This document shows, piece by piece, positions 51,421 to 60,291 of a stretch of DNA of 64,000 nucleotides (its first letter is position 1; each line of letters starts with the position of its first letter). Made by a program: the position numbers and the translations under genes. The notes beneath the pieces are model-generated. The model saw nothing but the letters and a program-made list of their open reading frames with translations, did not search any database and was not told the origin of the DNA. Source of the stretch: Antarctobacter sediminis (GTDB lineage: Bacteria > Pseudomonadota > Alphaproteobacteria > Rhodobacterales > Rhodobacteraceae); assembly GCF_019218285.1 (NCBI RefSeq), contig NZ_JAHUZG010000003.1:124001-188000 (forward strand). Reading direction: 5' to 3'.

Positions 51421-53834
51421 CAACCCATGCGCGGATCATCATCATCGGGGGCGGAATTGTCGGCGTCTCGACGCTGTACCATCTGGCCAAGGCGGGCAAA
51501 CAAAGCGCCCTTTTGCTGGAGCGGCGCGAACTGACCGCCGGGGCGACATGGCATGCGGCGGGCAATGTCCACACGCAATCCGCCTATGCCAATCTTTCAG
51601 CCCTTCAGGCCTATTCTCTGCGGCTTTACGACGGGCTGGCCGCTGAGGTCGGGCAAGAGGTGGGCAGCCATGTGGTTGGCGGGTTCTTTCTTGCCCAGAC
51701 CCGGGAACGGATGGAAGAATTCAAACATCTCGCGGGCAAGTTCCGGGCGCTGGAACTGGACTATGAACTGGTGACCCCGGTCGAGATCAAGGCCAAGTAC
51801 CCTTTGCTGAACGTAGACGACCTGTACGGCGGCGCATGGGACCCGGAAGAAGGCTATGTCGATCCCTATTCGGTGACGATGGGGCTGGCTGCCGGGGCAC
51901 GGAAATACGGAGGCCAGATCCGCCGCAACACGCAGGTCGACGGCATCACGCGGTTGCCTTCGGGCCATTGGCGGCTGACCGCGGGCGACGAGGTGTTCGA
52001 GTGCGAAATCCTTGTCAATTGTGCCGGTTTCTGGGCGGATGAGGTGGCCCGCATGATCGGCACCCGGCTGCCGATCACCAACATGGAACACCAGTACCTT
52101 GTGACGGAAACCATGCCCTCGGTCGCGGCACTGGATTACGAACTGCCCATGATCCGCGATTGCGACAGCCAGTATTACCTGCGGCAGGAGGGGCAGGGAC
52201 TGTTGCTTGGACCATGGGAACGCAACTGCCGCCGTGCATGGAATACCTTGGGCGGGCGGGCGCCTTGGTCCTTTGGGCAAGAGCTGTTCGAGGATGATTG
52301 GGACCGGCTCGAAGAGGGGTTGGGCGCGATATTTCATCGGGTGCCGGATTTGGCCTCGGCCGGACTCAAGCGTGGCGTGAACGGAGCCATCAGCTTTGCT
52401 CCGGACGGGCGGCCTATGATCGGTCCGATGCCGGGTGTGCCGGGGGTCTTCGTTGCCTGCGGTTTCCTTGGCGGCATCGCGCAGGGGGGCGGCATCGGGC
52501 TGGCCATGAGCCAGTGGATCCTCGAAGGCGAAAGCGAACTGGATCTGCATTTCATCGACGTCGCCCGCTTTGGCGATTGGACGACCCGCGAATTTGCCCG
52601 CGAGCGCACGCATGAAATCCTGCCGATCCGATATGAGCTGATCTATCCGGGGATCGAGCGTCGCTCTGGCCGCCCGCTCAAGACCACGCCGATTTACAGC
52701 GATCTTCTGGCGCGGGGCGCGGTCATGGGGCAGGCTTATGGCTGGGAACGCCCCTTGTGGTACGCCCCCGAAGGCGTGGAACCAGTGGACGTGCCCAGCT
52801 TTCAGCGCCCCAACTGGTGGGAACACGTCGGGACAGAGGCGCGGGCCATGGCGGCGGGATGCGGCCTGTCCGAGATGTCGTCCTATGGCAAATTCCGCAT
52901 CTCGGGGCCGGACGCGCGCGGCTTCCTCGATCACATCGGCAGCGCCAGGTGCCCTGAAACGCCGGGGCGCATGGCGCTGTCGCTGATGCTGAACGAACGC
53001 GGCGGGATCGTCGGCGATTTGACGATCGAGAACAGCGGCGATGGCAGTTTCTATTGTGTCGGTGCGACGCTGGGCGTGGCGCTGTACCAGCGCTGGATGG
53101 AAGGCCATACCAAGGGTTTCGATGTCACCATTCAGAACGTGACCGACCAGATCGCCGCGCTGGGCATCGCGGGGCCAAAGTCGCGTGCATTGCTGAATGC
53201 GCTGTCCGGCGGGGCCTTTGACGATTTCCCTTTCATGACCTCGAAAGAGGTCGAGGTGGGGCGCGTGCGCTGCAGGGCGGTGCGCATCTCCTTTTCCGGA
53301 GAGATGGGTTGGGAATTGCATTGTCCGATGCTGAACCAGAAAACCCTGTTCGATACGCTGATGGCGGCGGGCGCGGACCATGGGCTGACCTTGGTGGGCG
53401 GACGGGCCATGGGGATGCTGCGGCTGGAGAAAGGCTATCGCAGCTGGGGCGCGGAAATGACCACCGAAGTCACCCCCACAGCCGCCGGGCTGGGCCGCTT
53501 TTGTTCGACGAAAAAGGACTACATCGGCCGTGCGGCTGTGGACCGCGAGCGTGCCGCACCGCCAGCCAAGCGGTTTGTCACGCTGGAGGTCGACCCTGCT
53601 GCGCCGCCTTGCTGGGGCACCGAACCGGTGCTGAAGGACGGGGCGCTGATCGGTTATGTCACCTCGGGTGGCATGGGCTGGCGCACGGGCAAGATGCTGG
53701 CCGTGGCCTGGGTGCAGGCCGGGGCCGTCGATCCGGGGGCCGCGCTGGAGGTCCAGATCCTGCTGAACACGTACAAGGCCGCGGTCCTTGCCGATCCGGT
53801 CTATGATCCGACCAACGCCAGACTGATGGGGTAA
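51417..53834 (+). CDS. Dimethylglycine/sarcosine-dehydrogenase-like flavoprotein 1
   Basis: Two-part enzyme (805 aa): an FAD-dependent amine oxidoreductase (DAO fold, about 5-400) and a folate-binding GcvT-like part (about 430-800). It oxidatively demethylates N-methyl amino acids such as dimethylglycine and hands formaldehyde to tetrahydrofolate. The FAD motif GGGIVGVSTLYHLAKAG starts at about residue 10, and the ATWHAAGNV stretch carries the His that holds FAD covalently in DMGDH. The ATG at 51417 is preferred over an upstream frame. It is followed six bases later by a paralogue, so the pair may form a heteromer or act on two successive methyl groups. Confidence 0.9.
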   Translation: MTTHARIIIIGGGIVGVSTLYHLAKAGKQSALLLERRELTAGATWHAAGNVHTQSAYANLSALQAYSLRLYDGLAAEVGQEVGSHVVGGFFLAQTRERMEEFKHLAGKFRALELDYELVTPVEIKAKYPLLNVDDLYGGAWDPEEGYVDPYSVTMGLAAGARKYGGQIRRNTQVDGITRLPSGHWRLTAGDEVFECEILVNCAGFWADEVARMIGTRLPITNMEHQYLVTETMPSVAALDYELPMIRDCDSQYYLRQEGQGLLLGPWERNCRRAWNTLGGRAPWSFGQELFEDDWDRLEEGLGAIFHRVPDLASAGLKRGVNGAISFAPDGRPMIGPMPGVPGVFVACGFLGGIAQGGGIGLAMSQWILEGESELDLHFIDVARFGDWTTREFARERTHEILPIRYELIYPGIERRSGRPLKTTPIYSDLLARGAVMGQAYGWERPLWYAPEGVEPVDVPSFQRPNWWEHVGTEARAMAAGCGLSEMSSYGKFRISGPDARGFLDHIGSARCPETPGRMALSLMLNERGGIVGDLTIENSGDGSFYCVGATLGVALYQRWMEGHTKGFDVTIQNVTDQIAALGIAGPKSRALLNALSGGAFDDFPFMTSKEVEVGRVRCRAVRISFSGEMGWELHCPMLNQKTLFDTLMAAGADHGLTLVGGRAMGMLRLEKGYRSWGAEMTTEVTPTAAGLGRFCSTKKDYIGRAAVDRERAAPPAKRFVTLEVDPAAPPCWGTEPVLKDGALIGYVTSGGMGWRTGKMLAVAWVQAGAVDPGAALEVQILLNTYKAAVLADPVYDPTNARLMG

Positions 53835-53839
53835 ACCAT

Positions 53840-56230
53840 ATGTCCGCACTTCCTTCTCATGCTTCGGTTGTCGTCATCGGCGGCGGCATCATGGGCTGTT
53901 CGACGCTGTACCACCTTGCCCGGATGGGCGTGGGTGACGCGATCCTTCTGGAACGCAACAAGCTGACCTCGGGCACGACATGGCACTCGGCGGCGCAGGT
54001 GCGCGCGCTGCGCCATTCGCAGAACCTGACCCGGATGATCCAGTATTCCGTGGATCTGTATTCCCGGCTGGAACAGGAAACCGGGCAATCGGTGGGATGG
54101 ATCCAGAAGGGATCCCTGTCCATTGCCACCACGCCAGACCGCCTGACCCATGTGAAACGGCAAGAGGCGCTGGCCCATGCCTACGGGATCAAGGCGCATT
54201 CGGTCAGCGCGGCAGAGGCCAAGGAACGCTGGCCGCTGATGAATGCCGGGGATGTGCTGGGCGCGGTCTGGTCGCCGGATGACGGGCGGGTATCCCCCTC
54301 GGACGTCTGCGCGGCACTGGTCAAGGCGTCGAAGGTGCTGGGCGCTCGCCTTTTCGAGAACACGGGCGTGACCGGTATCCTGACCGAAAACGGCCGCATC
54401 ACGGGGGTCGAGACAACGCAGGGCACCGTGATGTGTGATGCGGTGGCGCTGTGCACAGGCCTGTGGTCGCGCGAGGTGGGGGCGATGGCCGGGGCCGAGG
54501 TGCCGTTGCTGGCCTGCGAACATTTCTACCTGCTGACCAAGCCTGTCGACGGCATCACCGGCAACATGCCCACGCTCAGCGATCACGACAGCCATCTGTA
54601 TATCCGCGACGATTCCGGCGGGCTTTTGGTGGGGTGCTTTGAACCGATGGGCAAACCCATTGCGCCCGGCGTGCTGGATGAAAGCTTTGAATTCGGCCTG
54701 TTGCCCGAGGACTGGGATCACTTTGAGCCGATGATGGAACTGGCCCTGCATCGGTTGCCGTCGTTGGAAACCGCCGAGGTCAAGATGCTGCTGAACGGGC
54801 CAGAAAGCTTTACGCCTGATGGCACATTCATGCTGGGCGAAACCGCCGAGACGCGCGGTCTGTTCCTTGGGTGCGGTATGAACTCGGTTGGTCTGGCCTC
54901 GGGCGGGGGGGCTGGCATGAACCTTGCCCATGTGATCGTGCATGGTCACACGGCCTATGATCTTGGCGAAGCTGACGCCAAGCGGTTTGCGCCGGTCTTC
55001 AACTCGGTCGAGCACCTGATGGCCCGCGCGCCCGAGATCCTTGGCACGCATTACGACATCGCCTATCCGGGCAAACAGCTCAAGACCGCGCGCGGCCTGC
55101 GCAAGCTGCCTTTGCACGATGCCTATGCGGCGGCGGGGGCGCAGTTCGGCCAGTTCTACGGTTGGGAACGCCCGCTGTATTTCGGCAAGACGGCAGAGCC
55201 GGTCTTGCGGTTCGACCGGCCCGACTGGTTCGAGAACGTTAAGGGCGAGGTCATGGCCGCCCATGAAAGCGCGGCGATCTTCGATGCCTCTTCCTTTGGC
55301 AAGATCGAGGTAAACGGCCCCGATGCCGAGGCGTTCCTGCTAAAGACCTGCGCAGGGCAGATGGCGCGCAAACCGGGATCAGTGATCTATTCCGCGATGC
55401 TGAACCCGCGCGGCACCTTTGAAAGCGACCTGACCGCACAGCGCATCGCCGAGGACCACTATCGGCTGTTCACGGGCACCAATGCGATCAAACGTGACCT
55501 TGCGTGGCTGCGCCGCGCGGCCGATGGTTTTGACGTGACGCTGGAGGACAGCACCGAAAAATATGCTGTTCTGGGCCTGATGGGTCCCGATTCGGCCCGC
55601 ATCGTGGCAGAATGCGGCGCGCCTGAGCTGAACGCGCTTGGCTATTTCAAGGTTGGCCCGGCGCATATCGCGGGCAAGCATGTGCGTGCTGCGCGCCTGT
55701 CCTATGTCGGTGAGGCGGGCTGGGAAATCACTTGCCTATGGGAAAACGCAGCTGCGGTCTATGCGGCGCTGACCGCGGCGGGTGCCCGCCCGGCGGGCCT
55801 GTTCGCGCAGACCTCGATGCGGATCGAAAAGGGGTTCTGCGCCATGGGGCACGAACTGGACGGGGATACCACGCCTATCGCTGCCGGACTTGATTTTGCC
55901 ACCCGCAAATCGGGCGGTTTCACCGGGGCCGAGGCGCTGGCCAATGCGCGAGCCGATGGGGCGCAATCGCGTGTCGTGTCGCTGATCCTTGACGATGAGA
56001 CGGCCGTTCCGCTGGGGCATGAGCCTATCTTTCTGGGCGACGAAATTGTTGGTCAGACCTCGTCCTGCGCCTTTGGCTATCGGGTTGGCAAACCCGTGGC
56101 GTTGGGCCATACGCGCCGTCCTCTGGATCACGGCACGCGCGTCGAGATCGACATCGCGCGCCAGCGTTTTGCAGCGCGCGTCGTACATGGCCCGCTGTTT
56201 GATCCCCAAGGTCTGCGCATGAAGGGCTGA
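53840..56230 (+). CDS. Dimethylglycine/sarcosine-dehydrogenase-like flavoprotein 2
   Basis: Second FAD + GcvT-fold oxidoreductase (796 aa), paralogous to the protein encoded immediately upstream. The FAD motif GGGIMGCSTLYHLARMG is near residue 14, and TTWHSAAQVRALRHS holds the putative covalent-FAD His. The folate-binding half (about 430-795) has ASSFGKIEVNGPDAEAFL and, near the end, RIEKGFCAMGHELDGD. Same strand, six-base spacing. Which of the two works on dimethylglycine, sarcosine or another N-methyl compound cannot be read from sequence. The convergent GntR gene follows. Confidence 0.9.
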   Translation: MSALPSHASVVVIGGGIMGCSTLYHLARMGVGDAILLERNKLTSGTTWHSAAQVRALRHSQNLTRMIQYSVDLYSRLEQETGQSVGWIQKGSLSIATTPDRLTHVKRQEALAHAYGIKAHSVSAAEAKERWPLMNAGDVLGAVWSPDDGRVSPSDVCAALVKASKVLGARLFENTGVTGILTENGRITGVETTQGTVMCDAVALCTGLWSREVGAMAGAEVPLLACEHFYLLTKPVDGITGNMPTLSDHDSHLYIRDDSGGLLVGCFEPMGKPIAPGVLDESFEFGLLPEDWDHFEPMMELALHRLPSLETAEVKMLLNGPESFTPDGTFMLGETAETRGLFLGCGMNSVGLASGGGAGMNLAHVIVHGHTAYDLGEADAKRFAPVFNSVEHLMARAPEILGTHYDIAYPGKQLKTARGLRKLPLHDAYAAAGAQFGQFYGWERPLYFGKTAEPVLRFDRPDWFENVKGEVMAAHESAAIFDASSFGKIEVNGPDAEAFLLKTCAGQMARKPGSVIYSAMLNPRGTFESDLTAQRIAEDHYRLFTGTNAIKRDLAWLRRAADGFDVTLEDSTEKYAVLGLMGPDSARIVAECGAPELNALGYFKVGPAHIAGKHVRAARLSYVGEAGWEITCLWENAAAVYAALTAAGARPAGLFAQTSMRIEKGFCAMGHELDGDTTPIAAGLDFATRKSGGFTGAEALANARADGAQSRVVSLILDDETAVPLGHEPIFLGDEIVGQTSSCAFGYRVGKPVALGHTRRPLDHGTRVEIDIARQRFAARVVHGPLFDPQGLRMKG

Positions 56231-56244
56231 TCCGCTTTGGCGGC

Positions 56245-56916
56245 CTACATCAGGTCGCCATCGTACAGGGGACGGGCGCGCAGGGTTCGGACCCTGACCC
56301 GTTGCGCGGCCTCGATATGGGCGCGCATGGCGGCCTCGGCCCGCGCGCCGTCCCGCGCCTGAACCGCGTCCAGAACGGCGAAGTGTTCTTTGACCGCCAG
56401 TTCGGCGCGTTCGGGGTTGGTCAGCGTGGTCGGGCCAAGGATCATCATCGCCCGTTGCAGCGAGGTCATTGACCGGGTCAAGAACCGATTCTTGGCCGCG
56501 TCCAGCAGCGCCGCGTGAAACTGGCGGTTCAGGGGGAAAGCCTCGGGCGTGCCGCGCTGGGTTTCCAGCGCGCGGTTCATATCGATCAATTCCTCGATTT
56601 CAATGTCCGAGGCGGCCCGCGCGGCCAACCGCGCGGCAGTGCCTTCCAGCACTGCGCGCATCTCGTACAGGTCCATGACCTCGGCGTATTCCAGCGTGCG
56701 GATGCTGGCGCCCTGACGCGGGACGTGGCTGACGATGCCGTCTGCCTCCAGCTGACGGATCGCTTCGCGTACAGGGGTGCGGGACATGCCCAGCCGTTCG
56801 GCCAGATCGGTTTCGCGCAGACGGTCCCCGGGGCCAAGCCGGCCCGCGCGCAGTTCATCCAGCAATCTGTGGTAGGCGGCGTTGCCCTGTGGGGCGCTGT
56901 CGTCTTCGCTGGTCAT
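56245..56916 (-). CDS. GntR-family regulator, FCD subfamily
   Basis: Regulator (223 aa): a GntR winged helix-turn-helix (about 15-80, L-A-E-R-L-G-M-S-R-T-P-V-R-E-A-I-R) and an alpha-helical FCD effector domain (about 90-215) with Asp/His positions that bind a metal and carboxylate ligands in this class. The ATG at 56916 (MTSEDD) follows GAGAGAAA; an upstream in-frame start at 56964 would cross the operator. A near-palindrome at 56946-56963 lies between this gene and the divergent AbrB-type gene, and a second copy occurs at 59251-59268. It probably controls the organic-acid cluster to the right. Confidence 0.9.
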   Translation of the reverse strand: MTSEDDSAPQGNAAYHRLLDELRAGRLGPGDRLRETDLAERLGMSRTPVREAIRQLEADGIVSHVPRQGASIRTLEYAEVMDLYEMRAVLEGTAARLAARAASDIEIEELIDMNRALETQRGTPEAFPLNRQFHAALLDAAKNRFLTRSMTSLQRAMMILGPTTLTNPERAELAVKEHFAVLDAVQARDGARAEAAMRAHIEAAQRVRVRTLRARPLYDGDLM

Positions 56917-56945
56917 TTTCTCTCTCTGTCCGTCTTGTGTCCTTA

Positions 56946-56963
56946 TGTATGCAGGCGTATACA
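56946..56963. promoter_or_regulatory. GntR-type operator 1
   Basis: TGTATGCAGGCGTATACA fits TGTRTRC-N4-GTATRCA, an imperfect palindrome in the divergent gntR/AbrB promoter. The site at 59251-59268 has the same half-sites. Likely bound by the adjacent GntR protein. Confidence 0.6.
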
Positions 56964-56992
56964 AAACCTGTCAAGACGGACAGGAGGTCCCA

Positions 56993-58051
56993 ATGGACGA
57001 GAACCCCCAACACCCAAACGCCCGCCGCGCCATGACCTTTGCGCTGGCCGCAAGCGGGGCGTTCCTGTTCTGGGCGCTGGGTCTGCCGCTGCCGTTCCTG
57101 TTCGGGCCCATGTCCTTCTGCCTTGCCGGGGCGCTGTTGCACGCGCCGCTGAAGGGCTTTGGACAGGTGTCCGTCGCGGCCCGCACGATCCTTGGCGTTG
57201 CGGTCGGGGCCTCGATCACGCCCGAGGTCATCGGAGAACTGCCCCGCATGGCGCTGTCGGTGGCGCTGGTGCCAGTGTTCATCGGGCTGATCGCGCTGAT
57301 CGGCGTTCCCTTCTTTCGCAAGCTCTGGGGGTTCGACGCGCCAACCGCCTATTACGCGGCCATGCCCGGAGGATTGCAGGACATGGTGATTTTCGGCACC
57401 GAAGCCGGGGCGAACCCGCGCGCGCTGTCGCTGGTTCATGCGACCAGAGTGCTGATCATCGTGACCGTGGCGCCGTTTTACCTGACCCATTTTCAGGGCG
57501 TCGGCCTGACGAACCCCATCGGCGCCCCTGCTGCCGAATTGCCGTTGCACGAACTTGCCCTGATGGCGGCGGCGGCGCTAATCGGCTGGAAGGGTGGGGT
57601 TCGGATCGGCCTGTTCGGAGCCTCGATCCTTGGGCCGATGATCGTCACGGCGATCCTGTCGCTGACCGGGTTGATCCATAGCCGCCCCCCGGCTGAGGCG
57701 GTGCTGGTGGCGCAGTTCTTTATCGGATGCGGAATCGGGGTGCATTTCCTTGGCGTGACGCCAAAAGAGCTGACCCGCGTGGTTGCGGCGGGGGTGGCCT
57801 ATGTGCTGGTCTTGGCGGCTCTGGCGGCGGTCTTTTCCGGGGCCGTTACCGCGCTGGGGCTGGGTCGGCCGCTGGAGGCTTTCCTTGCTTTCGCCCCGGG
57901 CGGTCAGGCCGAGATGACGGTGCTTGCCATCGTTACCGGCGCTGACCTTGGGTTCGTCATCACCCACCACCTGACGCGGATCGTGCTGGTGATCGTGGGC
58001 GCGCCGCTGATCGCAGGGATCATTCGGCGGCGTTCAGAGCCTCCGGGTTGA
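56993..58051 (+). CDS. AbrB-family membrane protein (putative ammonia-monooxygenase-like)
   Basis: Integral membrane protein (352 aa) of the AbrB duplication family, formerly called ammonia monooxygenase-like; it is unrelated to the amo genes. About ten hydrophobic segments are visible, arranged as two repeats (GLPLPFLFGPMSF in the first half and a G-V-R-I-G-L-F-G-A-S-I-L-G-P-M stretch in the second). The ATG at 56993 has a perfect AGGAGG five to six bases upstream. Members are proposed to be organic-acid transporters or regulators. The neighbourhood (GntR, TTT transporter, hydroxyacid enzymes) favours an organic-acid role. It overlaps the convergent dehydrogenase gene by 32 bases. Confidence 0.85.
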   Translation: MDENPQHPNARRAMTFALAASGAFLFWALGLPLPFLFGPMSFCLAGALLHAPLKGFGQVSVAARTILGVAVGASITPEVIGELPRMALSVALVPVFIGLIALIGVPFFRKLWGFDAPTAYYAAMPGGLQDMVIFGTEAGANPRALSLVHATRVLIIVTVAPFYLTHFQGVGLTNPIGAPAAELPLHELALMAAAALIGWKGGVRIGLFGASILGPMIVTAILSLTGLIHSRPPAEAVLVAQFFIGCGIGVHFLGVTPKELTRVVAAGVAYVLVLAALAAVFSGAVTALGLGRPLEAFLAFAPGGQAEMTVLAIVTGADLGFVITHHLTRIVLVIVGAPLIAGIIRRRSEPPG

Positions 58052-58997
58052 TGGCATGGATCGGCGCGCCGTCGGCAAAGGCGTTCACCTGCTCGAAGAT
58101 GTCGGTGAATTGCAGGTCGAACTCATCCTCGGTGACGAAACCGATATGGGGCGTGCAGATCAGGTTCGGGTGGCCAAGCAGCGGATCCGCCGCATCGGTC
58201 AGCGGTTCGGTGTCAAAGACGTCCACAGCCGCCATGCCGGGTCGCCCGGCGTTCAGCGCCGTCAGCAGGGCACCGGGCGCGACCAGCCCCGCGCGCGAGG
58301 TGTTCACAAAGACCGCGCCGGGCGCCATCCGGCCAAGGTCTTCGGCGGTGATGATGCCCTTGGTCGCCGGTTTCAGACGGACGTGGACAGAGACAACGTC
58401 GGATTCTTCGAAGAAACTCTCGCGGCTTTCGGCAACGGTTTCGCCATCGGCCGCGGCCCGTGCGCGTCCTTCCGCCGAGGACCACCAGATCACCTTCATC
58501 CCGAAAGCGCGGGCGTAGTCCGCAACGGCTCCGGCGATCCGGCCGTAGCCGTACAGGCCCAGGGTCCGGCCGCGCAGGGTCTTGCCCACGCCCATCTGCC
58601 AGTGCCCGGCCTTGGCCGAGGCCATCTGTTGCGGGATTTGCCGCATGGCGGACAGGATCAGGCCCATGGTCAGTTCCGCCGCCGCATAAGACGGCGTGTC
58701 AGAGTGCATGTTGGAGCAAAGCAGCACGCCATTGTCGGTGCAGGCGGGCACGTCCACATGCGGATAAACGCTGCGCTGCGAGATCAACCGCAGGTTCGGC
58801 AAGCGTTCCAGCAAGCTGCGGGTGACAGCGGTCCGTTCCCGGAACAGCACCAGAGCCTCTGCCTCGGCCAGCCGAGCCGCCAGCGTGTCTTCGTCCGCAT
58901 GATCGGTCCAGACGGTGACATCGTGGCCCTTGAGCAGATCGAAACAGGGCAAACCACGCAGGGTGTCGAACCAATCGTCGAGAATGTGAACTTTCAT
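58020..58997 (-). CDS. D-2-hydroxyacid dehydrogenase
   Basis: NAD(P)-dependent D-isomer hydroxyacid dehydrogenase (325 aa). The nucleotide site is G-Y-G-R-I-A near 151, and the catalytic residues are Arg in VNTSRAGLV near 236, Glu in D-V-F-D-T-E-P near 263 and His in CTPHIGFVTEDE near 284. It reduces 2-oxo acids or oxidises D-2-hydroxy acids (glycerate, tartronate-like or malate-like). The start overlaps the stop of the tiny gene upstream by four bases. Part of the GntR-controlled minus-strand operon. Confidence 0.9.
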   Translation of the reverse strand: MKVHILDDWFDTLRGLPCFDLLKGHDVTVWTDHADEDTLAARLAEAEALVLFRERTAVTRSLLERLPNLRLISQRSVYPHVDVPACTDNGVLLCSNMHSDTPSYAAAELTMGLILSAMRQIPQQMASAKAGHWQMGVGKTLRGRTLGLYGYGRIAGAVADYARAFGMKVIWWSSAEGRARAAADGETVAESRESFFEESDVVSVHVRLKPATKGIITAEDLGRMAPGAVFVNTSRAGLVAPGALLTALNAGRPGMAAVDVFDTEPLTDAADPLLGHPNLICTPHIGFVTEDEFDLQFTDIFEQVNAFADGAPIHAINPEALNAAE

Positions 58998-59227
58998 CGG
59001 CTTTCCACTCCTGCCCCGGGCCGCAGGGTGCGGGGCGTTGCCACAAAGACCTCGGCTTCCAGCGCGTTCAGGGCGTTGCGCAGCCGGCTGCGGGTTTCCA
59101 GAAGATGCGTGTACTGCGCATCACAGCCCGAAACCGGCCCCGGATAGGCGGCCAGTTCATCAGATACGGATGACATGGCCGTGCGCAACATGCGCCCGGC
59201 CTGTGCGATTTCGGCGGAAGCGGTCAT
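58994..59227 (-). CDS. Small helical protein of 77 aa
   Basis: A 77-residue protein beginning MTASAEIAQAGRMLRTAMSS, mostly helical by composition, without membrane segments. No family is recognised. The ATG at 59227 follows GAGGT; a longer frame upstream to 59272 would read through the candidate GntR operator. Its stop overlaps the dehydrogenase start (ATGA). A similar-looking short protein (53 aa) lies just upstream, and the pair may be a small-subunit system for the enzymes around them. Confidence 0.6.
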   Translation of the reverse strand: MTASAEIAQAGRMLRTAMSSVSDELAAYPGPVSGCDAQYTHLLETRSRLRNALNALEAEVFVATPRTLRPGAGVESR

Positions 59228-59250
59228 TGGAATACCTCGGTCGCTGTTTC

Positions 59251-59268
59251 TGCATACAATGGTACACA
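59251..59268. promoter_or_regulatory. GntR-type operator 2
   Basis: TGCATACAATGGTACACA, read on the other strand, matches TGTRTRC-N4-GTATRCA as in operator 1. It lies 24 bases upstream of the 77-aa gene, between it and the 53-aa gene. It may give the dehydrogenase unit its own GntR-controlled promoter. Confidence 0.55.
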
Positions 59269-59307
59269 ACAATGCCGGATCAAATCAACATCCGCCGAAA
59301 ACTGCGT

Positions 59308-59469
59308 TCACCCCTCGCAGGACAGCGCCTTGAGCGCTTTGCTGACCCGGCGGTGCAGATCATCCAGTGTGCGGGGATCGCCCGACTTGGTTTCGATCTT
59401 GTGCACCAGCTCATCGCGCAGGGTTTCCAGTGCGGCGACCGCCGAGCGAAGTTGCGAATATTCAGTCAT
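59308..59469 (-). CDS. Small helical protein of 53 aa
   Basis: A short gene of 53 codons starting MTEYSQLRSAVAALETLRDE, with heptad-like Leu/Ala spacing that suggests a coiled coil (about 4-30 and 35-50). The ribosome site AGAGGAA lies before the ATG at 59469. It starts 11 bases after the universal stress protein gene, within the same minus-strand operon. No family is recognised. The general style matches the 77-aa protein downstream. Confidence 0.6.
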   Translation of the reverse strand: MTEYSQLRSAVAALETLRDELVHKIETKSGDPRTLDDLHRRVSKALKALSCEG

Positions 59470-59480
59470 CGGTTCCTCTT

Positions 59481-60290
59481 TTAATGAGACAACAGGACGG
59501 GGATCTGGATGTCGCGCAGGACGCTGGCGGTCAGCCCGCCCAGCAGGTCCTCGCGGAACTTCGAATGCTCATAGGCACCCATGACCAGCAACGAGGGATC
59601 GTGCCGCTGGCAATGCGAGAGGATGGCGGCGGCCACGGATTGCGTATCCGGCCAGCCGTGGTGTTCCATCTCGATGTCATGACGGGTGAGATGCGTTTGC
59701 AGCGCCTCCAGCGTATCGGTTTCGCCCACGGTCAGAACGCTGACCTTGCCCTGTGCCTCCAGCAGACGAAGGCTGTCCGACAGGGCACGAGCGGCGGCGC
59801 GGCTGCCGTCCCATGCCAGCGCCGCGTGGCTGTGGCGTGAACCGGCGTCATAGCCATCGGGCACCACGACAACCGGGCGCCCCGACATCAGGGCGATCTT
59901 GTCGGGATGCAGGCGCACGTGTTCGTCATCGTCATCCATTTCGCGGCCGACAAAGATCACGTCAAAGGTGCGGGCCGCTTCGGACAGGGTTTTGTCCACG
60001 CGACCCGGTCGCACGACAAAGCTCAGCCCGTCGCCAAGGCCCAGTTCGGGCCGCAAGGCGTCCAGCCGTCCTTCGATGGCGCTGAGGATGTCGGCCTTGG
60101 CCTCGGCCAGCAGGCTGCGCGCCTCTGCCGGGATCCAGCGCGAGCGGGTGTCAAAGGTTTCATGAGTCGAATGCGCCAGCATGGCGGTCACATGAGCACC
60201 CCGGCTGTGCGCCAGCGAGGCGGCATAGCGCAGGGCGGCCTCGGACGCGTCGGAACCGTTAAAGGCCACAAGAAGATTCATGATCGGCAT
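59481..60290 (-). CDS. Universal stress protein, tandem UspA domains
   Basis: Two-domain universal stress protein (269 aa). The first UspA fold (about 4-140) starts LLVAFNGSDASEAALRYAAS, and the second (about 150-268) has L-A-W-D-G-S-R-A-A-A-R-A and the ATP-type loop LVMGAYEHSKFREDLLGGLT near 235-255. The ATG at 60290 has a modest GGGA site; an in-frame ATG at 60281 is possible. It lies one base after the isomerase gene, so the stress protein is tied to the organic-acid operon. Confidence 0.9.
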   Translation of the reverse strand: MPIMNLLVAFNGSDASEAALRYAASLAHSRGAHVTAMLAHSTHETFDTRSRWIPAEARSLLAEAKADILSAIEGRLDALRPELGLGDGLSFVVRPGRVDKTLSEAARTFDVIFVGREMDDDDEHVRLHPDKIALMSGRPVVVVPDGYDAGSRHSHAALAWDGSRAAARALSDSLRLLEAQGKVSVLTVGETDTLEALQTHLTRHDIEMEHHGWPDTQSVAAAILSHCQRHDPSLLVMGAYEHSKFREDLLGGLTASVLRDIQIPVLLSH

Positions 60291-60291
60291 G

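Noticed and set aside
56993-58051. Ammonia monooxygenase
   Set aside because: The name is a legacy label for the AbrB duplication family; the protein has no similarity to AmoA and no amoCB neighbours.
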